This document shows, piece by piece, positions 1-11,210 of a DNA stretch of 64,000 nt. Below the pieces are notes generated by a model, which saw only the letters and a program-made list of their open reading frames with translations, made no database searches and was not told the origin of the DNA. Both the position numbers and the translations under genes were made by a program. Position 1 is the first letter of the stretch; each line of letters starts with the position of its first letter. Origin of the DNA: Lithospermum erythrorhizon (taxonomy: Eukaryota; Streptophyta; Magnoliopsida; Boraginales; Boraginaceae); NCBI GenBank assembly GCA_019722365.1, contig JADFUC010001938.1, forward strand, positions 1 to 64,000, written 5' to 3'.

Positions 1-3000
1 ATCAATGTGCTTCGTTCAGTTACGTATTGCTATCCACTTTCTTGTTGCATGATTTTGAAGATGCTCGATTCGATTATTATGCTCCTACAATCCGCTTTTT
101 ACAGAATGTCACAAATCAAGAATGTTCGTGCTGAGTTCGTCATCCTTTAGTGCGTGTTCTCGATCTTTCCTTCCCGAGACTCCTATTTAAATGCTACTGC
201 TTTCTGCTTTATAGTTCTAAGCAATTCGGTGTTTGCTCTTGATAGCTCCTTTCGACACGCCGTTAATGATGTAAGCACTTGGTAATTTGAACCCGTTTGT
301 TGTATACCGTCGATAATTAGCAATCAGTTCTTCATTTGTTACTTCTTCCTAAATGCTTTACGTTGTCGGATCATGGATTATATTATTAGTTGGTGTGATT
401 GGATCCTCTTCGGCCTTGGCCCGAGTATTAAATGCCACGAAGTTGTTCACATTGCTCTCTATATCCTCCTTTTATTTGTCGATTCATAAATGCAGTGCGT
501 GGAGTAGTAACTTTTATGCCTTAACTTGACATAATTAGAGACCTTGAACTTGAATGTGGCCAAATCCTTGGCATTCCACTTGACTGCTTGTGCCACTTAC
601 TGCAATAGATGTCAGCTGACTGAAACTCCTTAATTTCTATTAATTTTTCTTCTGATTGTTAAACCGGCGATCATTGTTTTATTAAATGTCAGTGACACCA
701 TATGGTTTCTTATTGAACTTTTCGTACTTTGTTAAAAAAAAATTGCAAGGAGACTTCGTGGTTTTAGCGAATCTTAACCTCGCCTTTATAAGCTTGCATT
801 TTAGAGCAACCCGCTGCTTTGCTCGGTACCGTTTGTATCCGGTTCATTTGAAATGGTGAGATTTCCAATTAGTTCGTCAGCGTCGTATTGCCGTCTTGGG
901 CTTCTTGTGCGGTAACTTTGTTTAATTTCTTATGGAGAGAGATCGAGAACCTTAGTACTTGTTTTCATTAATGCATGGAGTTCTCTGTCTGAAAGGACTC
1001 GTTGCCGTATGGGTAATTCGATTACTATATTCGGTAATAGTGCAACTTGCCCCATAATCTTAGCGGTTCCCGGCAGTAGTTAGTTGTTTGTAGCCTAGAC
1101 ATACAGACATAGGAGTTCGCTTCATGTATGCGGTTTGCTTAGTATCTCGAGCCTCACTGCGATGATAGATACGTTTGTTGATCATTTTAAAGACATTTGG
1201 GGTCGCCATTAAAGATAGCATTGATGCCTTTCATTTCAGTGCGAAGTTCATCGCCAGCGGGGAGTCAATCAACCTCGATTTGATAGCAGACTCTTGCTCC
1301 TCGACAAGAACTTGAGTGGGCGGCGTCACATCCGCGGAGAACTGATTTCCAGTTCTCGGTACTGATTTGAGAAGGCGGTCGTCTGAACTTCCGATGGGGT
1401 AGTTCTTTCCGTCCGGCTTGGGGGGACGAGAGATAGAACCTCGCTTCTGATTGCTTCGAATTTGATTCGCTCGGACCTCGCTCACGTATATCGATGCTAC
1501 ATTCGATATAAATTGAAAAAGTGAATCGGTCCCGATATAGCCGATGTCATTGCGGCGATTGAAGACAGCTTTGGTTCTGGCAACCGATGAAAATAAGCGC
1601 TGACGAAGATAATAAGCTAGCGCGAGATTGTTTCTTTGGAGTTCGGTGCGATAGGCGCTACGTCGAGACGGCGCGCCACAGGAAGGATTCAGCCCCAATA
1701 TTTGATAATTCACAGTAGGAACTTATCTGGCGTTTACCATTGTACTGTAACTTCCAATTACAAGTATCACAAGCGGATCCTTTTATCTTACAACGTTCGC
1801 TTGTCCCGTACTGCTCGATTATTGTGCTGTAGTATCGGCTCTGATATTCTCTATCGAAAGTATGTTATAATAATATAACACACGTCGTGATTAGCGGTTT
1901 ATAGAGGGGAACTACTAACGACTAACCTACGACTTTATTCATGGTCGAGGCATCCTCTTTAGAATAGGTTCTTTTTGTGAATGATGAAAGTCACCGTTCT
2001 TGTGAAAAGTCGGGCATATATATACGCGGATCGGATGACAAGTATGGGAAACTCCTTGCTTAGCCGACTCACCCACTACGTTTCCACCAACCCGCCAAGA
2101 TCTTCAGGATCTTATTCAACTACGAAAGCAGAGCCGTGTGATCTTGAATCTTTTGTCAGTATCTTGAGAATCATGCTTAGCTTTGAATTTCCTGCGTATG
2201 ATAGAGATCTCATAGTCATGATTCTCCCAGCGGGTTATCATAAAAATTATGGCAAAACCCGATAATAGTTTTATCTCGCAGCCCGGCTCTTCTACGGCAG
2301 GCCCACTGCGTTATAGCATGCTGACGTCATTAGTTATAGCAATTGGCGCATCGCTAAAAAATTTCGCCCAAGCTTTATCGTAATGATTGAAATCCTCTAC
2401 TTTGTCCACCCGTTTCATTTCTATAGGATGATTAAGCTATATAACGTATACAGCTAACTTTTACATAATTAATTAGATCGACTAGAGCAAAATTATCTTA
2501 TTTGGGTTAAATTTTTCAATGAATAACACATTTGTGTCATTCAATAATACTGAATCATTTGACCACTACTTATCGTCTATCGACCACCCTTTATCTTTAT
2601 TGTTATGGGTGCAACGTTTCATTCTCATTGTTTTTTTCTTTTGATAAGTAGCAATTCGTATTATCGAACAAAACATAAATGCTTTAACCGAGGTTGAGGG
2701 ATGAGTAGAGGATACAATAGGCGAGTTGCTGCGTCTTAAAAGAAAAGAAAACCGAAGACAAAAGGCACAATAGGTGGTCGGAATAAAAACATAACCTGAT
2801 AAAATGCTCTCAAAGCTCCTCCAGAGATGTAGTCGAGGCCGGGGCAGAGTTGGAGCATTGTGGAGCCTGGCTTGTCGGCGTCAATGCGGTCGAAACCGCT
2901 GAGCCCGATAGTTTCCGATATTCGAGGCGAGACTATTTGAAGCGGGAAGCGAGGACAGGTTTTTAGTTTGCTCGATTGTTGGTTGGATAAGTTGTAGGGA

Positions 3001-3181
3001 AATTTATCCACTTTCCAAAGCGGTGTCAGAGCGTGTCGGAGTCGAGGTCGTGGCAAATTGTTCTGGTGGTTGAATAACACAATCGATAGTGAGGATATGG
3101 TCAGCGGCCGTACCGATGTAATCCGACCCAGCGATATCGATCTCAGGCAACCCTCGGCCCCGGACCGCAGGAGGGTCGCGG
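1..3181. other. CpG-rich intergenic block without a recognised gene
   Basis: No protein family was recognised on either strand. Open stretches of up to about 160 codons occur (for example minus 1231-1713 and minus 2736-3080), but they overlap other open frames, have no recognisable domain and no clear exon partners. The block is visibly richer in CG dinucleotides than the AT-rich DNA around the genes, and it ends exactly where the copia LTR begins. Most likely decayed transposon DNA; this is inference. Confidence 0.5.
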
Positions 3182-3505
3182 TGTTTGGTCAAGCTTCGAT
3201 TAATCAACAAACAATTCTGACAAAAGGAAGAAAAGTTTGATTCAAGCGGTGCTCAAAGAATGCAAAGCTTTCTTGTTTATTCGCTGATATCTCGACTCAT
3301 ATATATAGTCGAAAGTGGTTACAATCTGATCCATTTCGTGCCATAGAGATAGGATGTAGCTGCAACAAATGAAGCTAACGGCTAGTCATGCTAATAACAA
3401 ACCTACATAATAGGAAACACTAACTAAATACTCAAAACAAACTCCTAATCACAAGGTCCACTAGTCAACTGATATGCCTGCAGTAAAACATCAAAACCTT
3501 CTTCA
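3182..3505 (-). repeat. 3' LTR of the copia element
   Basis: About 324 bp. It aligns with 7446-7709 over most of its length, including a shared stretch around GATCCATTTCGTGCCATAGA. In element orientation it begins TGAAGAAGG directly after the polypurine tract and ends with ACA, giving the usual TG...CA termini. It carries about 25 bp at its outer U3 edge that the other LTR has lost. Confidence 0.85.
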
Positions 3506-3702
3506 ATCTCTCCTTTAAGTTGAACATATGTATTCAACTTATCTCTGTAATGGTGCACATTCCCATGGCAGCTCGCAACTTCTGGAAAGACTCAATCTTC
3601 AAAGGTTTGGTCATGATATCGGCAATTTGATCACCACTCCCACAGTATACCAATTCAATTGACCCTTCATTAGATAAATCTCTTAAGAAATGATAACGAA
3701 TG

Positions 3703-4176
3703 TCAATGCTTGCTCCTGTAACGGATTTTGGACAATTTTATTGTAGAACTGTAATCACAATGAATCTGAATGCATTCCTTATCCTCATTGTTTAGCTCCT
3801 TTAGAATTCTTTTCATCCAAATAGCTTGATATGTGCAAGCTGTGCCTGCAACAAACTCAGCTTCTGTAGTCAATAAAGTCACGATTGGTTGTTTCTTTGA
3901 GCTCCACGCAGCCAAGCTCCTGAGCTCCACGATAAAGACATATCCACTTGTGCTTTTCCTGTCTTCATGATCCTCTACATAGTCACTATCTGTGTAGGCT
4001 GTGAATTCTGCATTTGCAACTCCTCTTTGATAGAAAATGCCATGCCCTTGAGTGCCCTTCAAATAGCGCAAAATTCTTTTAGCTAACTGCAAATGCATAT
4101 CAGTTGGCCTTGACATGTACCTGCTAACGAGGCTGGTAGCAAGCATGATATTTGGTCTTGTAGATGTGAGATACAT
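3703..4176 (-). pseudogene. copia RNase H segment
   Basis: 157 residues of the copia RNase H domain. The acidic residues are visible in YTDSDY near residue 61 and TEAEF near residue 104, followed by HCDYSSTIKLSK, the degenerate form of the usual CDNxSAIxLAKNP motif. The conserved segment between LSK and RSKH is shortened, after which the frame is lost. Further downstream on the same strand (about 3500-3650) the translated remnant of the typical LKIESFQKLRAAMG-like tail can be seen in another frame. It is the last coding part of the element, just before the polypurine tract. Confidence 0.85.
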
Positions 4177-4211
4177 TAGACTCCTTACAATTTGCTTGTA
4201 TTGAGTCTCAT

Positions 4212-5089
4212 CTATAAGTTCCCCTCTACTCTAGTACCTGGCACAATGGGATTTTTCACTGGATTACTATCGGCCATTCCGAACTTTACCAACAATTCCT
4301 CAACATATCGCTTCTGACAAATAAAAATTTCTCTTGGACTTTGCATTACTTCAATTCCAAGGAAGTAGCTCATGCATCCCAGATCGGACATGTCAAACTC
4401 ACTCATCATAGATGACTTGAACTTCTCCATAATTTGTTCATCATCACCTGTATATATCAAATCATCCACATACACAAGCTTACAATGATTATTTTCCCAT
4501 CTGTTTCTCTTTTAGTAAACAATGTTTGTTCACTATTGCACCTTTTGAAGCCTTCACTTGCAAAATGAGCTTCAATCCTGCTGTACCAGGCCCTTGAGGC
4601 TTGCTTTAGGCCATACAATGCTTTGTGTAACTTGTATACTTGATGCTCTTTTCCTTTTATTTCATACCCTTTAGGTTGGTCAATGTAAACATCCTCAGTA
4701 AGCTCTCCATGTAGAAATGCTGTGTTAACATCTAGTTGATAAATTATCCAGCCTTTTTGTGTTGCACTGCTGATTACCATTCTTACTGTGTCCATTCTAG
4801 CAACAGGGGCAAACACTTCAGAATAGTCGATTCCCTTTTGTTGTGTGTATCCCTTAGCTACTAAACGTGCTTTGTGTTTAGTGATTTCTCCATTTTCATT
4901 TCTCTTAGTCTTGTAAATCCACTTAACTCCAATTTTTTTGGCTCCTTTAGGTAATTTAGCGAGGGTCCATGTGTGGTTTCTTTCAATTGAATTGATCTCA
5001 CTGTCCATGGCCAGTTTCCACTTATTCATCTTAATTGCTTCCTCGAAATTCACCGGATCTTCTGGTTCAACATTTTTTACCATATGCAC
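4212..5089 (-). pseudogene. copia reverse transcriptase, frameshifted at the YVDD box
   Basis: The segment from 5089 to 4457 encodes the N-terminal half of copia RT: WKLAMDSEINSIERNHTW, the KWIYKTKRNENGEI stretch, ARLVAKGYTQQKGIDY, FAPVARMDTVR, QLDVNTAFLHGEL and YGLKQASRAWY. The frame breaks immediately before the catalytic box, which continues in another frame as YVDDLIYTG from 4475 to 4212, followed by MSDLGCMSYFLGIEV. The frameshift therefore separates the first catalytic aspartate from the YVDD pair, and the enzyme is inactive as it stands. All signature motifs of copia-type RT are otherwise present. Confidence 0.93.
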
Positions 5090-5238
5090 TTCATCTTAGA
5101 TCCTTCAGCCATTCTCAGATACATAATCTGGCATCCAGCTTGGAGCTTTGTGAGTTCTTCTACTAGGACCTGCTCTCCCTTGATCAGAACGTCCATCTTC
5201 ACTAATGATTGAACACTTGGATTGGTTTATGAGCTCAC

Positions 5239-5577
5239 TCATGTTGCTGGTTCACCTGCATTATGTTCATTCACATGATCATGATCATAATTTGCTACCT
5301 CTCCTGCCTCAACTCTGTCGTTATCCCATTCCAGATCAGCTGATATCTGTTCTTTAAAATCATCTGCCCAATCCCAGCATTTTTCCTCTTCGAACACAAC
5401 ATCTTTGCTAATCACAATCCTCTTGGTCTCAGTATTCATCAATCTGTAGCCTTTACCATCATTCACTCCAAGAAATATGCAAATACTACTTCTATCTTCC
5501 AACTTGTTTCTACCAACTTTGGGTATGAATATGTAAACATCCCATACTCTAAGATAACCGAGGCTTTGTTCCTCCAA
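5239..5577 (-). pseudogene. copia integrase C-terminal region
   Basis: 112 residues corresponding to the linker between integrase core and RT. It shows the pattern FIPKVGRNKLEDRSSICIFL and GYRLMNTETKRIVISKDVVFEEE, the usual 'kld.ks..cifvGY...kgYrl..p...kv..srDV.F.E' signature of copia polyproteins. Stops and shifts on both sides cut it off from the integrase core (5833-6168) and the RT (from 5089). Confidence 0.8.
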
Positions 5578-5832
5578 GCCTCATATGGAGTCATATCTTT
5601 CACAGCTAGAGTAGGACATCTATTCAGCAAATAAAAGGTCAGTTGAAACCCAACTTCTAGCCACTAAGGTTTTGGGAACTTTCTTTACTGATAGTAATGA
5701 TCTCACCATGTTCATTACGGTCCTATTCTTCCTCTCGGCAACACCATTTTTCTGAGGTGTGAAAGCAGTAGTGAGCTGTCTCTTGATGCCATGATCTTCG
5801 CAGAACTCAGTGAATTCAGCTGAGTTATATTC

Positions 5833-6168
5833 TCATCCCCTATTTGATCTAAGACACTTAACATTTTCATTACTCTCCTTCTCGACCATATTTTTAAATG
5901 TCTTAAAGCAACTCAGTGTGTAGGATTTGTGTTCAAGTAGAAATGCCCATGCTTTTCTACTATGATCATCAATAAAGGTCAAGAAGTACCTTTTTCCACT
6001 GGTTGAGGCTGGCTGAATAGGACCGCAAAGATCAAAATGAATCAACTCTAGGATTTTATCAGCTCTCCGATTATTTTGTTTTGGCATGGCACTCCTAGTC
6101 TGTTTTCCATTTAAGCAATCTACACAAGTGACATTCTCAGCTTTGAAATCAGGGAGGCCTCTCACCAT
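5833..6168 (-). pseudogene. copia integrase zinc-binding end and start of core
   Basis: Contains CVDCLNGKQTRSAMP, the end of the HHCC zinc-binding domain, followed by LIHFDLCGPIQPASTSGKRY and FLTFIDDHSRKAWAF, which carry the first catalytic aspartates of the integrase core. The N-terminal histidines of the zinc domain lie across an in-frame stop a little upstream (about 6180-6240). The frame ends before the DD35E glutamate, whose neighbourhood is in a different frame near 5640-5830. Confidence 0.85.
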
Positions 6169-6317
6169 TTGCTTCGTCTACAAGGTCTGTAGTCCTTTGT
6201 AACTCAAATGCCCATATCTTTGATGCCATAGATTTGATAGAGCTGTCAATGTTACCTGTAAACAATCACCTGCATATACTCCACATTCCTGAGTTTTTGA
6301 AGTTAAGAGTGTACATT

Positions 6318-6758
6318 CTATACATAGTTATAGTGGATTGAATAATCAATCCTATATATGTTGCACTCTTTACCTTTGAAGAGTATTGTCATACCTTTCT
6401 CTTGTAATTGTCCAACACTAACAAGGTTGTTTTTCAAATCAGGCACATAGTATACATCTGTGATGGTATAGTTTGAACCTGATAAAGATATCTTCACTGT
6501 GCCTTTCCCAGCAACCTGCATTCTTGTGTTGTTTCCCAATTTAACAAAGTGTGAGATGTCTTTGTTAATGAATGAAAATAATCCCTCCTTGTTGCACATA
6601 TGGTTGGAACAACCTGAGTCTATGAACCATGTATCCTTTTCCCTCGTAACATATAAGTCATCTTCTTCCTCAGTTGCAACTGCATAGTTCGCTTCCTTGT
6701 TCCATCTTGGGCATGCGTACTGGAAATGTCCAAGATTATGACATTTGTAACACTCCAC
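6318..6758 (-). pseudogene. copia nucleocapsid zinc knuckle and protease
   Basis: Starts with a retroviral-type zinc knuckle CYKCHNLGHFQYAC (C-x2-C-x4-H-x4-C). The copia aspartic protease follows, with catalytic motif WFIDSGCSNHM near residues 43-53 and the conserved VYYVPDLKNNLVSVGQL tail. It is in the same frame as gag but separated by two consecutive stop codons (TAG TGA, about 6784-6789). Confidence 0.88.
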
Positions 6759-6785
6759 TGTTGCTTTAGAGGAGGATTGTCTTCA

Positions 6786-7292
6786 CTATACATGAGCACG
6801 ACCTCTGCCTCTTCCATATGATCTTTCTTCCACTTTCAAGACCTGATCTTCCTCTTCCTTCTTCTTTCTGTTGAATTTTTGTTCATGCATCACTAGAGTA
6901 CTCCTCAAATCATCCACTAACATGGAGTCTATATCTGTGGCTTCTTCAATTGATACAACCACATATGTAAATTGATTAGTTAAAGTTCTAAGGATCTTCT
7001 CATTGATTGTTGGAGTACTCATTTCTTCTCCATTACTTCGAAGCTTATTAGCAATCATCAATACTCTGCCAAAATAAGCCTCTATTGTCTCGCCTTTTCT
7101 CATTTCTAGCACTTCAAAGTCTCTTCTCAACGCATTCCTTGTAGACCTTTTCACCTTCTCATTTCCACCATATTGCTTCTTCAAAGAGTCCCACACCACC
7201 TTGGTTGTGCTGCGATCCAAGATTTGCTCAAATGTGGTTCTGTCCAAAGCTTGAAACAAATAGTGTTTCTCAATCATTCCCCCATAGTCCAC
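6786..7292 (-). pseudogene. copia gag segment
   Basis: 168 residues matching the UBN2-type gag of copia elements: TKVVWDSLKKQYGG, RRDFEVLEMRKGETIEAYFGR, MIANKLRSNGEEM and KILRTLTNQFTYVV. It ends in a basic GRGRGRA stretch leading to the zinc knuckle, but two stop codons interrupt the junction. The true N terminus lies further upstream (towards 7380) in a broken frame. Confidence 0.88.
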
Positions 7293-7431
7293 CGGTTTAA
7301 CAGATTTTCCATAAGCTCACTCCAATGGTTGTAATGACCATCGAAGAAAGGGATCTTTGTAAGTGTTTGATCTTCATTCATCTTGAAAAGTTTCTGTTTG
7401 ACTTGTTGATTTTGTTCTCAATATCTAGCTA

Positions 7432-7443
7432 GCTCTGATAGCA
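7432..7443 (-). other. copia primer-binding site
   Basis: On the minus strand this reads TGCTATCAGAGC, starting three bases after the ACA end of the 5' LTR. It differs by one base from TGGTATCAGAGC, the common plant copia PBS complementary to the 3' end of initiator tRNA-Met. It fixes the inner end of the 5' LTR. Confidence 0.85.
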
Positions 7444-7445
7444 TT

Positions 7446-7709
7446 TGTTGGATCAGAAGCTCAATTAATCAACAAACAATAACAACAAAAGGAAGAAAAA
7501 GTTTGATTCAATAGTGCTCAAAGAATGCAAAGCTTTCTTGTTTTTATTCATGATATCTCGCTCATATATACAATCTGATCCATTTCGTGCCATAGAGACA
7601 TGATGTAGTTGCAACAAATGAAGCTAACAGGCTATAATAGGAAGCACTAACTAAATACTCAAAACAAACCTCCTAATCACAAGGTCCACTAGTCAACTGA
7701 TATGCCCAA
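7446..7709 (-). repeat. 5' LTR of the copia element, truncated
   Basis: About 264 bp, similar to the 3' LTR at 3182-3505. In element orientation it ends CCAACA just before the PBS. Its outer edge stops at about 7707, where similarity to the other LTR breaks off inside GATATGCC. Roughly the first 25 bp of U3 are gone and CpG-rich hAT-like sequence takes over. Confidence 0.85.
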
Positions 7710-10550
7710 GGGGACAAACTATCAAAGGGGGCCGAATTCACGGCCCGGTTCGGTATGTGAGCGAATCGGCCATTTACAGGCCGGAGTTAAAGGCCCCATT
7801 TCTTAGGGCCGGGCCAGGCCCGGCAAACTAATCTTGGGCCGTGTCGACGGCTTGGTGTCTCGGGGGCTTTAGCGTCAGTAGCATCCAATTTAGGCGTTCT
7901 GGCGTTGAACGCTGATTCTGAGAAATAAGAATAAGCGTTACGCGCGCATTCGAGCGTGTGTGACGTCTGGCTTGGTATATTTTTGAGCGTTGGTGAGATA
8001 GCAATTTGTATTATGAGATAAAGCGATTCTGGCGTCGTCGAAGCGTGGTAGCGTTTGCTCTTAAGCCAGTTTATATCGTTAGCGATTGCTTCCACCCGCG
8101 TTTATCTTGGCGATGTGCGTTATTATAGCGAGGATTAACGACGTCCGCGTTATTGAAATACATAAATGGGGAGGGGCCAGCAGCTTTGTTTTACCATGAA
8201 TCTGGCAATCTAGCCTTGATAAGCCGGTGCTTTGTATATTCATGGCATTCTTGATAGAAATTAAATAATTTCTTTTATAATCATAAGTATTCTTGTCATA
8301 GTCAAAAGCGATATTTGATTCATCGGCGTAATCGTCGATCTTGAAAACTTTGCGCTAACAAATTCGGTATTCTACATCTTTAAAGTTGTTATTTGCTATA
8401 TTTTGTTGTTTGTTGCAATGGCCCCTAAGCGAGCCAATTAATTTTCTGATTCAAATAATCTTGTTAATTTAGAAGATGATGTACTTATGGAGTCACTGGT
8501 CACTGCCGTAATTAATTCTCAATCTGAGTGTTAATCTGATGTAATAGAGAGAAAAAAAAGAGTTCGTGGGTTTGGAATACTTTGATGGCGTCGAGGTGAA
8601 GCAAAGCGATTTGTCATTATGAGATGGAATTAGTATGGAAAGCGGGGAGGGGCAAGGTGAATGCCGTGTTGGGTAGGCAACCCCAAATAGCAAGCGTGAA
8701 TAGCCAGAGATAGTGTTCGGTGGGAGCGGGGGTGTCTGGCTTGACAATTAATACTGAAACCTTTGAAATTTTAGTTTTAATGAGTTTTTTTTATAAAATT
8801 GAGTGATAGAAATTGTAATTGGTAGTAATTCTTTTAATTTTGTGATGGATGGCATTTATTCATTTGGATTAATTTATTAACCCATTCAGCCATTATCACA
8901 GATTCTATACTTATCGTAAATATTGCCTTCAAATATTTTAAAGATCCAAAAGAACTTATAGGTAAGATGATGAATCACTGCCTTAAAAGTTTGTTTGACC
9001 CAGTGATATAGGTGTGTTCGATGATTTTGATATAATGTGTGTTACGTATTTATTGGATTGATATAGATTGGATTTTCTGAAAGAATTATATAGTTTAGAA
9101 CGATTGCTGACATATAATTAATTGAAGGTATTGTTAAATGTACTCGAATATAATTTTTTGAATAAAATTGTATTTAAACTGATAAATAAATTGACCCAAC
9201 CGATGTGGTATTAGCGCACTTAAAAGTATCCGTTGACTAGAAGGATTATGCGGCGATTCTTAACAGCGATTAGTAGGGCTAAGAAATGCCGTATAGCGTA
9301 TAGTACGATTTGAGCGGCCTTGAAAGATTGTTTGGAGGAGTCGTTCGAAGAATCTTTGCCCGACTAATAGTGGGCGTCGGAGAACACATTTATACGTGCT
9401 TTTGTCGCGTAGACTCTTGTTAGTGGTGTTTCGGTTAATTTACCGCGTATGATGATAGAACATATGAATACCAAAAATGACTCATCAATATCGGCGCTGA
9501 TCATCTCCCGTATGTTGGTTAATGTCCAAAATGTTAGAATTATGGAGGTAAATGACCAAAATTACTGATATAAGCGGAAAGTATGATCGGAGAAAACAAA
9601 GCGTTCTTGCCGGGGTTGTATATGTGGGAGGTGTGTTGCGTTAAATTGGGAAGTTTTTGACGATTTGAGCTTCGTGAGGGATGATGTGTGGAAGTTTTAA
9701 CAGTATGCACTTTGATCATGTTAGGATGGACCTTAGAAGTAATGAGAACCAGCAACATCCAGGCCGATTTACGTGCATCGACCGAGAGCGGGGGAACTCA
9801 CATGGAACGTCCGTCGAGCTTTATTGGAGATATAAATACGGCATGAGCAAAATGTTTCACAGAAGTTGCGGGTATGAGAGCGGAATGTCGATAGGCGGTC
9901 TTTGGGATTGATCGTGCTACCGTATGTAGTAGAGAATATGAGGTTGATGATGCGAGGGGGTATCATGACGACCGCCGCGCCGCCACAGGTTGACGACTCC
10001 AAAGAAACACATGAGTGAATGTGTTTAGTTTATGTTATTATGTACTTTGAAACAATTATGGTTTATTTTGTTTATGTAAATATGCAGGTGTTCGAACAAT
10101 TTAGTATTTATGTTTTGCATTTTTAGTATTTGAACAATTTAGTATTTATGGTTTCGCGATTTTATGTCGTGTTGTTTTCTTTAAATCGACTTGGGTTTGT
10201 GTTGTTCTTTAAAATCTGGCATTCTAACTTTGTATTAGCGTTAAGCGTGGTAAGCTTTATATTAACGTTCTGTGTTAATTAAGATTTATACCGTGGAGCT
10301 TTCTAGCGTTCTGGCGCGCAGATTAAGCGTTACTGGCGTTAATTTCGTATATTTGGGCCAATGTTAATTGGATTAAGCGTTGCGTCAATATGGCGTGGTA
10401 GCGTTGTCTAGAAACTGAGGGGCGCCGAGCCAGAGGCATTTGAAACTAAGCTAAGCAGCCCCACTATCAGTTCGTTTATAAAGCGTATTGGTGGGCCTCA
10501 CAGGGGCACGGATGGGACCGAACCGGCTGCGGGCCGGTTCGTTTGCCATC
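7710..10550. mobile_element. hAT-like DNA transposon, decayed
   Basis: The left end (about 7712-7830) carries GGCCCGGTTCGG and GGGCCGGGCCAGGCCC. The right end (about 10505-10550), read in reverse complement, gives TAGATGGCAAACGAACCGGC and CCGGTTCGGTCCCATC. Such GGCAAAC...CCGGCCCG...CCGGTTCGG termini are typical of plant hAT elements. The inside is CpG-rich, with many scattered TAAGCGTT/GGCGTT words. A short start reading MAPKRAN is followed at once by a stop (from 8419); no transposase domain was recognised. The 8-bp target duplication could not be found, so the exact borders are uncertain. Confidence 0.5.
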
Positions 10551-11158
10551 TAAACACGATTATGATTCTCTGCTTATTTGTAGGTTCGATGTTTTACATG
10601 TTTAATGTATTTGTTTCCTTGTGTGTAATTCTAAAAAGCGCCATTAACGTAATAATGTGATAAAATAATTCGTTTTCGGATCATATCAATCAAATGTTTA
10701 GATTCTCTTATTCTTGAGGATAAAATACAATAAATCAAAAAAAATCAATACTTTAACCCATTTAACTTTATCTGTTATGAAGTAGGCTAGTAGATAATAT
10801 TCTTATTTCAAGATTGGAATTAATTTGGAAGCAATCTCCTTTTGCTTATATTTAAAATTATATTTTTTGTATTATGAATTTCTTGATAAATTTCTTCGTC
10901 GAGTGCTTTATGTGATAGGCTTCGATCGATAAATTGTTGATAGAAAATCAATCGGGAAGTTGGAAACTTACCTATTTACCTAATAGGTCAGAATATGTAA
11001 AAGTTGTACTTTGCGTTGCAACACCTGCACGTTTGTCTTGTCACAAAACACTGAGCTGTTATACACACGCTTAAAGTAGGTGTACTCCATGCATCTACAA
11101 CAGTACATCTGCCTCGTTCCCCTCACCAAAAAACAACATAAACAAACTTCAACAATGA
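10551..11158. other. Intergenic, nothing recognised
   Basis: AT-rich spacer between the hAT-like element and the cyclophilin gene. No exon-like open stretch, repeat or tRNA was seen; the last part presumably contains the cyclophilin promoter. Confidence 0.5.
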
Positions 11159-11161
11159 TCA

Positions 11162-11169
11162 TATATATA
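11162..11169 (+). promoter_or_regulatory. Probable TATA box of the cyclophilin gene
   Basis: TATATATA about 42 bp before the ATG at 11211. This would leave a very short 5' leader of about 10-20 nt if it is used in the normal way. Assigned by position and sequence only. Confidence 0.4.
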
Positions 11170-11210
11170 GCCACCAACAAATCAACTGAACCCAAATAAA
11201 GCAAGTGAAA

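Larger units (their letters stand above)
3182..7709 (-). mobile_element. Defective Ty1/copia LTR retrotransposon
   Basis: On the minus strand the order is gag, protease, integrase, reverse transcriptase, RNase H, which is the copia order. It is bounded by two similar LTRs (3182-3505 and 7446-7709). A primer-binding site matching the initiator-tRNA-Met 3' end (TGCTATCAGAGC, one mismatch to the common TGGTATCAGAGC) lies just inside the 5' LTR, and a purine-rich tract (AAAGGAGAGAT) just inside the 3' LTR. The polyprotein is split over several frames with in-frame stops, so the copy cannot be autonomous. No target-site duplication is visible because the outer end of the 5' LTR is missing. Confidence 0.93.

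Noticed and set aside
1231..1713. 160-codon open stretch on the minus strand
   Set aside because: No domain, no splice partners, lies in CpG-rich DNA where long open stretches arise by chance, and overlaps other frames.
2736..3080. 114-codon open stretch on the minus strand next to the copia LTR
   Set aside because: No recognisable family and it overlaps two other frames of similar length.
9681..10002. Overlapping open stretches on both strands inside the hAT-like element
   Set aside because: Checked for BED finger and the hAT C-terminal dimerisation motif; neither is present.
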